From the NCBI GenBank assembly GCA_023091665.1, contig JALJCQ010000001.1:2790001-2854000 (forward strand): a stretch of DNA of 64,000 nucleotides, in the 5' to 3' direction. A program made the translations under genes and the position numbers. The stretch is from Pythium myriotylum (Eukaryota > Oomycota > Peronosporomycetes > Pythiales > Pythiaceae). The notes below the pieces were generated by a model. It was not told the DNA's origin, did no database searches, and was given only the letters and a program-made list of their open reading frames with translations. This document shows positions 1-8,676 of the stretch, one piece after another. How positions within the stretch are numbered: the stretch's first letter is position 1; the number at the start of each line of letters is the position of its first letter.

Positions 1-599
1 GGGGGATGGGCGAGGTGCCGTCGGCCGCCGCGCGATGATCACCATTTGAATTGGGATCTTCCCACATGTCTCAGCCAATGCAGCTCTCGTGGAAACTTCT
101 CGATGACGATACTCACGCTGATTCGTAACCTCCGGGAATAGCGAGGAGGCATAGATGTAGACGGTGAACGAGCTGAAGTCCTGGAGTCGGAGCCTCAATC
201 GGTGGAAGTATCCTATCCTGCTGCTGCGCTAGATGTCATGCTACTATTGTCACCAACGTCGGCTGATGTGTCTCACGGGATCGCTGGTCCATGTCAGCGT
301 CTGTTTCACTTGCTAGTAGTACCCAACATTACCTCCAACTGCAACTGTGTCACGAGACCATCGAGTGATACGCTGCCACTTCTTCCAGCACTTCCAGCTC
401 GGGCGCATCCGGTCAATCGTCAATGAGAGAGAACCGTAGTGTATTTGGTGGCCATTTTGCGCCTGTTCGCTCTGGTCATCCTGTCGCAGCACCTGTGTTG
501 CGCTTGAGCTACCGCGACCTCCCCGGCTACTTCAATTGCCTTCACAAGAAGATTCGGTACCATCTGTGACTTGAGAAGACCGTATTGTGCAGTGGTCGC
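1..599. other. Unassigned stretch, probably decayed copia upstream sequence
   Basis: No convincing gene is visible. Short open frames occur on both strands but match nothing I recognise. Because recognisable copia pol sequence starts just downstream on the plus strand, this stretch may be the worn integrase/linker part of the same element. That is inference from position only. Confidence 0.3.
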
Positions 600-2029
600 A
601 CTCGGCGCCTGATCATGGAGGTACTGCATGAAGCGATCGTGGGTCCGATGGTGCAGAGCCAGATCCCAAGCATCTGCGCCTCACATATGGCCATTCCACG
701 TTCCTACAAAAAAACGATGGCGTCGCCTCAAGCTGAACAGTGAAAGGAGGCTGTTCGACGTGTGCTTCGTTCCTACTTTCCCAATCATACGTGGGATACA
801 GTTCGTAGCCCTGAGGATGTACGAACGATTCGATGCAAATGGGTATTTGACGTACGTCAAGGGAGACGCCGACGGGAACATCACACGATTTAAAGCTCGA
901 TTACTAGCTCAAGAATTTTGACAAGTTTAGCGTGTCAATACCGCGAAACCTACACGCTCGTTACCAGTCTCAACATTGTGTGCACATTTCTGTCCGTCAG
1001 CTTGATGTCGAAACCTGCCTTTCTTAACGGGACATTGGAAAAGGACGTATCCATGCGCCCACCCCAAGGGGTCCGGATGCCTGACAATTTCAATTGCAAG
1101 CTCAGACGCAACATTTATGGCCTTAAACAAGCCGCTGCTGTCCCGACTACTTTAGGGTACGTGCCGGATTTGCACTGTACTGACCGAGTTTGTCAATGAG
1201 CTTCTTTCATGAACTGCGACTGGCTGGGATGAACCATTCTATGCTCACAGATGTACTGGAACGAAACGCGCATCACCGAGGTGCTAAAGACTGAATTGCT
1301 TGGTAAGGTTAGCTTTAACGCGCTCTGCCTAGGCATCAAAGGCGAACCAACAAGCGAGTCGTCAACATAGAGAACCAGGTAGACGGATTGGCCGCTTGAG
1401 TGTCGTACAAAAACACACGGACCAGGAATGCATGCCGTCAACTCCATCGACTTGAGTACCAAGACAATAGTCTAGTGCCAATGCTGCCATTTGCGTGTTT
1501 CATTACCTCGTGGTAACATCACCGCAAGGTCTTTGATTCAGGCGTGGTGACCCTATGAAGCTTACTCAAACGTGTTCGTTGATAAAAACTGGGGCAACGA
1601 CGTGACCTCGCGGCGTTCGACGACTGGTGTGCTCGCGATGCTTGCCGGTGCCCCGGTCATCTCTAAGTCTAAGTGCCAGAGAACGGTCACTCTGTCGTCT
1701 GCTGAGTCAGAGTATATGCCTTTCAGGAGTTGCTGTGGCTGCGCGATCTCTATAAGGAATTGGGTCTCACTTTGGCGACAACGACTATCGGAATTGACAA
1801 CGAGGCTGCGATTGCCAACACCGAGCGCGTCGGCTATCAATCTCGTGCCAAGCACACCGATCTGCGCCATCACGTCGTGCACGCCGTGCAGCATGGCCCC
1901 ATCACTATCGAGTACGTTCCAACCGCAAATCAAGTCGCCGACTTCATGACGAAATGGTTGACAAAATCCCAGTTCACGAATCCCGTCAAGTCACCTGGTA
2001 TTCTTGATTACTCACTGATGTCGCAATGA
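600..2029 (+). pseudogene. Broken Ty1/copia pol (reverse transcriptase and RNase H) with an internal inversion
   Basis: The order of recognisable pieces is that of a copia polyprotein. The linker before RT (IPRSYKK..., then WVFDV-like residues) spans about 680-860 and changes frame near 850 to DADGNITRFKARL. RT continues at 918-1140 with KPAFLNGTLEKDV and NIYGLKQA. The YVDD segment follows but lies on the opposite strand (about 1193-1470). Then come the plus-strand VTSPQGL region (about 1510) with an in-frame stop, RNase H with RRSTTGVL and LSSAESEYM (1572-1715), and, after a one-base loss near 1717, its end with DNEAAIANT, KHTDLRHH and EYVPTANQVADFMTKWL (1730-2029). Several frameshifts, a stop and the inversion make it non-functional. 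Family assignment is strong; the left boundary is not visible. Confidence 0.88.
1193..1470 (-). pseudogene. Inverted copia RT segment carrying the YVDD motif
   Basis: Read on the minus strand this segment gives CVFVRHSSGQ, then VYLVLYVDDSLVGSP, then VSFQYICEHRMVHPSQSQF. This is the palm of copia reverse transcriptase around the catalytic YVDD, ending near the usual 'HQSQ' segment. RT sequence before it (918-1140) and RNase H after it (1572-2029) read on the plus strand, so only this internal block is flipped. The minus-strand frame is open for 89 codons, so the flip did not quickly follow heavy decay here. Exact breakpoints are uncertain by some tens of bases. Confidence 0.8.
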
Positions 2030-2036
2030 GGGAGAG
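2028..2036 (+). promoter_or_regulatory. Putative polypurine tract of the copia element
   Basis: GAGGGAGAG overlaps the pol stop codon (TGA at 2027-2029) and is followed at once by TGTA. This is the expected arrangement of plus-strand primer site and 3' LTR start in copia elements. Confidence 0.55.
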
Positions 2037-2152
2037 TGTAAAAGGTGACTGTATATTGGCGACATCAACACCACTGTCTAACCTCACTGACCTCTAGCCC
2101 GTTCATACCTACAAGGCGAAGGTAACCGTCATCATTGTCTTTCGTGTTCTAC
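2037..2152 (+). mobile_element. Possible 3' LTR of the copia element
   Basis: The stretch begins TGTA directly after the polypurine tract. The right end is not defined: no matching 5' LTR lies in the window and no clean CA end or target duplication is seen. The end given is where recognisable gypsy-like sequence seems to begin. Confidence 0.35.
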
Positions 2153-2960
2153 GATGCTCCAGCGAAGACACAATTTTTCCGGACTTTTCCAGAAACCTCC
2201 GTGTAAACCTTCTCGCTCACCTGACTCGTGAAACGTGCAGTTACGGTCGTCGCAACCGTTACTCGAAGGGTCTGTCTGAGCCGGAGCCAATGGATCTGTC
2301 TGTCTTGCAGTTCCACGGTGCGGAAGGTGGCGGTGGCATCCTCTACGTGAAGAAGAGTTCGAAGAAAGGAAGCTGCTTCCGGTGGCAGAAAGCCGCCCAC
2401 AACGCTAAAGATTGCCTCGTACCGGAGCCAGCGTTAGGCGATCCGTCTGCTTTTATCGTCAAAAAACAAACCAATAGGTGCGCGCGGTACAAACCAGAGT
2501 GAAGTGGCGCGTGCAACGGTGGAGCACCGTCGCCTCGCCGCACAAGTCTGTGGCGTGTTTGAACTCTACCGCCAGAGTGACTCCAACAAGTTGGTCACAC
2601 CTCTTGTGAGAGTGATCGGAATGGATTTTGGAGCCAAGGAGAATTTCTTTCGCATTGATTGCCTGAAGACGTGTCCAAGCATGAAGATCCAAGATGAAGG
2701 AGATAGGATGACGATTTGGCTTGCCGACGGTAGGCCGCGCGAAGTATCGAAGTGTTCGGTACACAGGCACGGTCTCTACAGGCCCTCAAGGAGTGTAGTA
2801 GTCCAAGGTTCACAACACATGCAGACACGGAACCTGGTGCTTTCCGCTGATCCCGAGGTCTGTTCTGTGACGCTCCGAAATACGACAGGTCCTAGTTCAA
2901 ATAACCTATCGAGTGTACGTATGTGTAGCCAGTTCAGGTGGGTTATATTATAACCTAATG
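2153..2960 (+). pseudogene. Decayed Ty3/gypsy gag-protease fragment
   Basis: One plus-strand frame (about 2200-2500) gives EPEPMDLSVLQF and then CFRWQKAAHNAKDC. The latter is a gag zinc knuckle of CX2CX4HX4C type whose second Cys is replaced by Trp. A second frame (2504-2953) gives MDFGAKENFFRIDCL and RMTIWLADGRPREV, which resembles a gypsy retropepsin. The normal D-S/T-G-A triad reads D-F-G-A, so the active site is lost. The frame change between gag and protease and the missing RT show a fragment. No LTRs were recognised. Family call is from motifs and is moderately secure. Confidence 0.6.
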
Positions 2961-2991
2961 AGTGTTCTTACGTGTAGCCAGCTCAGCTGTG
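2900..2991. repeat. Imperfect direct duplication at the left edge of the tRNA array
   Basis: Two copies of a segment of about 43 bases lie about 50 bases apart. Both run from 'ataaccta' through 'gtgtagccag' to 'tcag', with scattered mismatches. The second copy ends exactly where array sequence starts at 2992. Confidence 0.6.
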
Positions 2992-3032
2992 GCCACCACA
3001 CCACCACATAACCACACCACCACACCGGCCAC

Positions 3033-3060
3033 ACCGGCACACCATCAATCGTGTGCCGGT
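3033..3060. repeat. Perfect 10-bp inverted repeat (hairpin), first of 29
   Basis: ACCGGCACAC, an 8-base loop, then GTGTGCCGGT. It is present once per unit. The right arm starts at 3051, 4520, 5989, 7450, 16347, 17786, 19225, 23229, 24676, 26115, 27554, 29001, 33004, 34443, 35882, 39878, 41317, 42756, 44195, 45634, 47073, 48512, 49950, 51382, 52813, 54244, 55683, 57122 and 58569. Role unknown. Confidence 0.9.
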
Positions 3061-3160
3061 CCTCGTTGGAGCCAGTTGTCTCGGGAACGAACACAAAACA
3101 CAACAACAAACGACGACGACAACAAAACGACAACCAAAACCAACACGAACCAAGCGAACA

Positions 3161-3251
3161 GAGACACAGACACACAGACACACAGACACACAGACACACA
3201 GACACACAGACACACAGAGACACAGAGACACAGAAACACAAAGACACAGAG
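3161..3251. repeat. GACACACA 8-bp microsatellite with degenerate right end
   Basis: Pure GACACACA copies pass into agagacac, agaaacac and aaagacac variants. Copy number differs between units in steps of 8 bp. This explains most unit-length differences (1431, 1439, 1447 bp). The longest pure run is in the unit starting before 58680. Confidence 0.95.
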
Positions 3252-3688
3252 CCAGCACCTCGGCACTCATCCACGGTCGGGCACTGTCCCAAGCCGCTCG
3301 CTCGAGGCTGTTACAGGCTCCACTGTCCGAGACAGCCCTGACCGATACGAACCCGAACTGGATAGAGCAGGACAGAGCAAGACGCAAACCAATACGAGAG
3401 CTGAAGAGAGGCACGGAGATGAGAGGGCGGAGACAACAGGGGAGAGGAAGAAAGGAGGGACACCCCACTGACAGCCAAACACAACATCATACACCACAAA
3501 TATCCAACGAAACAAACGAACGAGCACAAACGAGCACACGCGACGACGAGAGACCTGGCCGCCAGGGTGCTCCGTCACACTCCCGTTCGCTGTCACAAAT
3601 GCGCCGCGGCGCGGCACGGATCAGTACCGATCAGTGACGGGTCGCGAGCGACGGCAGAGGAGATGGGAGTGGTCCAAAGCAGGAGCCG

Positions 3689-3737
3689 AGCGTCAAGCGT
3701 CAAGCGTCACGCGTCAAGCGTCACGCGTCAAGCGTCG
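3689..3737. repeat. gcgtcaag/gcgtcacg minisatellite (15-bp period)
   Basis: Alternating gcgtcaag and gcgtcacg motifs upstream of the purine-rich block. Block A units 1-3 have one 15-bp copy more than units after 15934. The unit at 8079-8163 is expanded further. Length changes look like slippage or unequal exchange. Confidence 0.9.
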
Positions 3738-3809
3738 TGAGTCGAGGATGGAGCTGTCGTGCTGTCGCGAGGACTGAGCGTGGGGAGCCGAGAGTGGGGG
3801 TGCGAGTCG

Positions 3810-3896
3810 AGAGGCGGAGGACGGGAGGCGAGAGGACAGGAGGCGAGAGGTGAGGGGCGAGAGGCAGGAGGCAGGAGGCAGGAAGGAAGTGATGGA
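3810..3896. repeat. Purine-rich minisatellite
   Basis: Repeats of aggcgagaggac and gaggcag on the plus strand, almost free of T. The copy before each full-length LINE (about 8236-8340 and 59314-59418) is longer, with an added 'ggtgagaggcgag' version. The unit near 50736 lacks one gaggcag. The following gagggaccggg...gagggaggg has four GGG runs and could form a G-quadruplex. Confidence 0.85.
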
Positions 3897-4038
3897 GGGA
3901 CCGGGTACACGGAGGGAGGGACGCGTTGGGGTGTCAACGGGTTCCAGGTTGGACGCGAGGTGAATTGGAGGGAGTAGGAGACGATGTGTTGTGCATGTGG
4001 CATTGACCGGGTGGGATGGGATGGCGAGGAAAGAGAGG

Positions 4039-4047
4039 AAAAGAAAA
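4039..4047 (-). terminator. Pol III terminator of the tRNA-Arg gene (representative)
   Basis: On the minus strand TTTTCTTTT follows the last acceptor base with no gap, so the first T would also be discriminator position 73. The same sequence follows every tRNA copy in the window. Confidence 0.9.
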
Positions 4048-4119
4048 GTCCTCGACGGGACTCGAACCCGCAATCTCCCGCTTCGTAGGCGGATGCCTTA
4101 TCCATTGGGCCACGAGGAC
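4048..4119 (-). tRNA. tRNA-Arg(ACG), copy 1
   Basis: This is an intronless 72-nt cloverleaf on the minus strand. The acceptor stem pairs perfectly over 7 bp (GTCCTCG with CGAGGAC). The D arm is GCCC/AGGC with loop AATGGATA, and the A box reads TGGCCCAATGG. The anticodon stem TCCGC/GCGGG carries loop CTACGAA, so the anticodon is ACG (read as ICG for CGN Arg codons). The T arm GCGGG-TTCGAGT-CCCGT supplies a perfect B box. The A in the D loop at position 20 fits arginine identity. No CCA is encoded. All 29 copies in the window appear identical over the gene while spacers vary, so the gene is under selection or strong homogenisation. The discriminator base would be U, which is unusual for Arg tRNA. 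Confidence 0.98.
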
Positions 4120-5516
4120 ACCACGAGGGGTACCAATCACAAAACACATCAAATCACAACCACGCGACAACAACAAACACGAACACCTCCTGCACCAATA
4201 CGAACTACCCACAACACACAAACACACGCAAACACAACTACCACACGACACCACCCACACAACACCTCTCCTACCCCTCTTCATGCCTCTCCGCTTGCCC
4301 TCATCGCCGCACGGTATCTCATCTCACAAACCACCCCACTCCACCCAAAACAACACCTACTCCTCCTACATCCAACATCCAACGCACACACACCGTAACA
4401 GACGCTCGATGTCGCGGCTCCTACCGTCGACACTACCACAAACTACTGCTTCCACCCCCCGCCACCACACCACCACATAACCACACCACCACACCGGCCA
4501 CACCGGCACACCATCAATCGTGTGCCGGTCCTCGTTGGGGCCAGTTGTCTCGGGAACGAACACAAAACACAACAACAAACGACGACGACAACAAAACGAC
4601 AACCAAAACCAACACGAACCAAGCGAACAGAGACACAGACACACAGACACACAGACACACAGACACACAGACACACAGACACACAGAGACACAGAGACAC
4701 AGAAACACAAAGACACAGAGCCAGCACCTCGGCACTCATCCACGGTCGGGCACTGTCCCAAGCCGCTCGCTCGAGGCTGTTACAGGCTCCACTGTCCGAG
4801 ACAGCCCTGACCGATACGAACCCGAACTGGATAGAGCAGGACAGAGCAAGACGCAAACCAATACGAGAGCTGAAGAGAGGCACGGAGATGAGAGGGCGGA
4901 GACAACAGGGGAGAGGAAGAAAGGAGGGACACCCCACTGACAGCCAAACACAACATCATACACCACAAATATCCAACGAAACAAACGAACGAGCACAAAC
5001 GAGCACACGCGACGACGAGAGACCTGGCCGCCAGGGTGCTCCGTCACACTCCCGTTCGCTGTCACAAATGCGCCGCGGCGCGGCACGGATCAGTACCGAT
5101 CAGTGACGGGTCGCGAGCGACGGCAGAGGAGATGGGAGTGGTCCAAAGCAGGAGCCGAGCGTCAAGCGTCAAGCGTCACGCGTCAAGCGTCACGCGTCAA
5201 GCGTCGTGAGTCGAGGATGGAGCTGTCGTGCTGTCGCGAGGACTGAGCGTGGGGAGCCGAGAGTGGGGGTGCGAGTCGAGAGGCGGAGGACGGGAGGCGA
5301 GAGGACAGGAGGCGAGAGGTGAGGGGCGAGAGGCAGGAGGCAGGAGGCAGGAAGGAAGTGATGGAGGGACCGGGTACACGGAGGGAGGGACGCGTTGGGG
5401 TGTCAACGGGTTCCAGGTTGGACGCGAGGTGAATTGGAGGGAGTAGGAGACGATGTGTTGTGCATGTGGCATTGACCGGGTGGGATGGGATGGCGAGGAA
5501 AGAGAGGAAAAGAAAA

Positions 5517-5588
5517 GTCCTCGACGGGACTCGAACCCGCAATCTCCCGCTTCGTAGGCGGATGCCTTATCCATTGGGCCACGAGGAC
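5517..5588 (-). tRNA. tRNA-Arg(ACG), copy 2
   Basis: Same gene as copy 1, 1469 bp further on. Normal T-run terminator on its left and intact array spacer on its right. Confidence 0.97.
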
Positions 5589-6977
5589 ACCACGAGGGGT
5601 ACCAATCACAAAACACATCAAATCACAACCACGCGACAACAACAAACACGAACACCTCCTGCACCAATACGAACTACCCACAACACACAAACACACACAA
5701 ACACAACTACCACACGACACCACCCACACAACACCTCTCCTACCCCTCTTCATGCCTCTCCGCTTGCCCTCATCGCCGCACGGTATCTCATCTCACAAAC
5801 CACCCCACTCCACCCAAAACAACACCTACTCCTCCTACATCCAACATCCAACGCACACACACCGTAACAGACGCTCGATGTCGCGGCTCCTACCGTCGAC
5901 ACTACCACAAACTACTGCTTCCACCCCCCGCCACCACACCACCACATAACCACACCACCACACCGGCCACACCGGCACACCATCAATCGTGTGCCGGTCC
6001 TCGTTGGGGCCAGTTGTCTCGGGAACGAACACAAAACACAACAACAAACGACGACGACAACAAAACGACAACCAAAACCAACACGAACCAAGCGAACAGA
6101 GACACAGACACACAGACACACAGACACACAGACACACAGACACACAGAGACACAGAGACACAGAAACACAAAGACACAGAGCCAGCACCTCGGCACTCAT
6201 CCACGGTCGGGCACTGTCCCAAGCCGCTCGCTCGAGGCTGTTACAGGCTCCACTGTCCGAGACAGCCCTGACCGATACGAACCCGAACTGGATAGAGCAG
6301 GACAGAGCAAGACGCAAACCAATACGAGAGCTGAAGAGAGGCACGGAGATGAGAGGGCGGAGACAACAGGGGAGAGGAAGAAAGGAGGGACACCCCACTG
6401 ACAGCCAAACACAACATCATACACCACAAATATCCAACGAAACAAACGAACGAGCACAAACGAGCACACGCGACGACGAGAGACCTGGCCGCCAGGGTGC
6501 TCCGTCACACTCCCGTTCGCTGTCACAAATGCGCCGCGGCGCGGCACGGATCAGTACCGATCAGTGACGGGTCGCGAGCGACGGCAGAGGAGATGGGAGT
6601 GGTCCAAAGCAGGAGCCGAGCGTCAAGCGTCAAGCGTCACGCGTCAAGCGTCACGCGTCAAGCGTCGTGAGTCGAGGATGGAGCTGTCGTGCTGTCGCGA
6701 GGACTGAGCGTGGGGAGCCGAGAGTGGGGGTGCGAGTCGAGAGGCGGAGGACGGGAGGCGAGAGGACAGGAGGCGAGAGGTGAGGGGCGAGAGGCAGGAG
6801 GCAGGAGGCAGGAAGGAAGTGATGGAGGGACCGGGTACACGGAGGGAGGGACGCGTTGGGGTGTCAACGGGTTCCAGGTTGGACGCGAGGTGAATTGGAG
6901 GGAGTAGGAGACGATGTGTTGTGCATGTGGCATTGACCGGGTGGGATGGGATGGCGAGGAAAGAGAGGAAAAGAAAA

Positions 6978-7049
6978 GTCCTCGACGGGACTCGAACCCG
7001 CAATCTCCCGCTTCGTAGGCGGATGCCTTATCCATTGGGCCACGAGGAC
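6978..7049 (-). tRNA. tRNA-Arg(ACG), copy 3
   Basis: 1461 bp after copy 2; the 8-bp shortening lies in the GACACACA tract. Confidence 0.97.
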
Positions 7050-8503
7050 ACCACGAGGGGTACCAATCACAAAACACATCAAATCACAACCACGCGACAA
7101 CAACAAACACGAACACCTCCTGCACCAATACGAACTACCCACAACACACAAACACACACAAACACAACTACCACACGACACCACCCACACAACACCTCTC
7201 CTACCCCTCTTCATGCCTCTCCGCTTGCCCTCATCGCCGCACGGTATCTCATCTCACAAACCACCCCACTCCACCCAAAACAACACCTACTCCTCCTACA
7301 TCCAACATCCAACGCACACACACCGTAACAGACGCTCGATGTCGCGGCTCCTACCGTCGACACTACCACAAACTACTGCTTCCACCCCCCGCCACCACAC
7401 CACCACATAACCACACCACCACACCGGCCACACCGGCACACCATCAATCGTGTGCCGGTCCTCGTTGGGGCCAGTTGTCTCGGGAACGAACACAAAACAC
7501 AACAACAAACGACGACGACAACAAAACGACAACCAAAACCAACACGAACCAAGCGAACAGAGACACAGACACACAGACACACAGACACACAGACACACAG
7601 ACACACAGAGACACAGAGACACAGAAACACAAAGACACAGAGCCAGCACCTCGGCACTCATCCACGGTCGGGCACTGTCCCAAGCCGCTCGCTCGAGGCT
7701 GCTACAGGCTCCACTGTCCGAGACAGCCCTGACCGATACGAACCCGAACTGGATAGAGCAGGACAGAGCAAGACGCAAACCAATACGAGAGCTGAAGAGA
7801 GGCACGGAGATGAGAGGGCGGAGACAACAGGGGAGAGGAAGAAAGGAGGGACACCCCACTGACAGCCAAACACAACATCATACACCACAAATATCCAACG
7901 AAACAAACGAACGAGCACAAACGAGCACACGCGACGACGAGAGACCTGGCCGCCAGGGTGCTCCGTCACACTCCCGTTCGCTGTCACAAATGCGCCGCGG
8001 CGCGGCACGGATCAGTACCGATCAGTGACGGGTCGCGAGCGACGGCAGAGGAGATGGGAGTGGTCCAAAGCAGGAGCCGAGCGTCAAGCGTCAAGCGTCA
8101 CGCGTCAAGCGTCACGCGTCAAGCGTCAAGCGTCACGCGTCAAGCGTCACGCGTCAAGCGTCGTGAGTCGAGGATGGAGCTGTCGTGCTGTCGCGAGGAC
8201 TGAGCGTGGGGAGCCGAGAGTGGGGGTGCGAGTCGAGAGGCGGAGGACGGGAGGCGAGAGGACAGGAGGCGAGAGGACAGGAGGTGAGAGGCGAGAGGAC
8301 AGGAGGCGAGAGGTGAGGGGCGAGAGGCAGGAGGCAGGAAGGAAGTGATGGAGGGACCGGGTACACGGAGGGAGGGACGCGTTGGGGTGTCAACGGGTTC
8401 CAGGTTGGACGCGAGGTGAATTGGAGGGAGTAGGAGACGATGTGTTGTGCATGTGGCATTGACCGGGTGGGATGGGATGGCGAGGAAAGAGAGGAAAAGA
8501 AAA

Positions 8504-8575
8504 GTCCTCGACGGGACTCGAACCCGCAATCTCCCGCTTCGTAGGCGGATGCCTTATCCATTGGGCCACGAGGAC
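8504..8575 (-). tRNA. tRNA-Arg(ACG), copy 4, with LINE 1 at its 5' end
   Basis: 1526 bp after copy 3 because both minisatellites are expanded. Its 5' flank is replaced by the full-length LINE from 8578. The gene is complete because the target duplication supplies nucleotides 1-13. Confidence 0.97.
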
Positions 8576-8577
8576 AC
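8563..8577. repeat. Target-site duplication, left copy, LINE 1
   Basis: GGGCCACGAGGACAC, repeated exactly at 15934-15948. It covers tRNA nucleotides 13 to 1 (minus strand) plus two flanking bases. Confidence 0.95.
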
Positions 8578-8676
8578 TTCTCGTTTTGCCTCGTCGAGCA
8601 CAAGTCGATCCAAGCAAACAGCCGAAGTAACCAGCCTACCAGCCTCCCGGCCTCCCAGCCTTCCCGCCGAACGAAG
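8578..8676 (+). promoter_or_regulatory. LINE 5' UTR
   Basis: It is only 99 bp and begins TTCTCGTTTT two bases upstream of the tRNA start. It contains pyrimidine-rich repeats (ccagcct, cggcctc) just before the ORF1 ATG, which has A at -3. The tRNA is transcribed the other way, so the two units are divergent. Any LINE promoter must lie here, inside ORF1, or be borrowed from the tRNA gene; I see no TATA box. Confidence 0.6.

Larger units (their letters stand above)
2992..8575. repeat. Tandem tRNA-Arg array, block A (4 tRNA copies)
   Basis: Head-to-tail units with spacings of 1469, 1461 and 1526 bp between tRNA genes. In plus orientation each unit has a hairpin, a GACACACA microsatellite, a GC-rich palindromic stretch (gcgccgcggcgc; cctgg-ccg-ccagg), a gcgtcaag/gcgtcacg minisatellite, a purine-rich minisatellite, the minus-strand tRNA gene, and a G-poor CA-rich stretch. 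No protein gene is credible: open frames such as VCVSLC-rich ones are shadows of the repeats. These four units differ from all later ones by 'acgacgacgac' at the microsatellite's left side and extra 15-bp minisatellite copies. Confidence 0.97.

Noticed and set aside
3161..3251. Possible CRISPR-like repeat array
   Set aside because: The 8-bp GACACACA repeat is contiguous, with no unique spacers, and the context is eukaryotic.
4048..4119. tRNA units as a tandem SINE
   Set aside because: There is no SINE body or tail after the tRNA, the gene ends at once in a Pol III terminator, units abut head to tail without target duplications, and the tRNA is a perfect cloverleaf.
2948..4480. Many open frames in each array unit (VCVSLC-rich, HTDTQTHR-rich, PPAS/LSSRL-rich and others), repeated 29 times
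   Set aside because: They occur on both strands in several frames at once and are translations of the microsatellite and minisatellites. Their length changes with repeat number. One of them reads GPMDKASAYEAGDCGFESRR, which is simply the tRNA-Arg gene translated.
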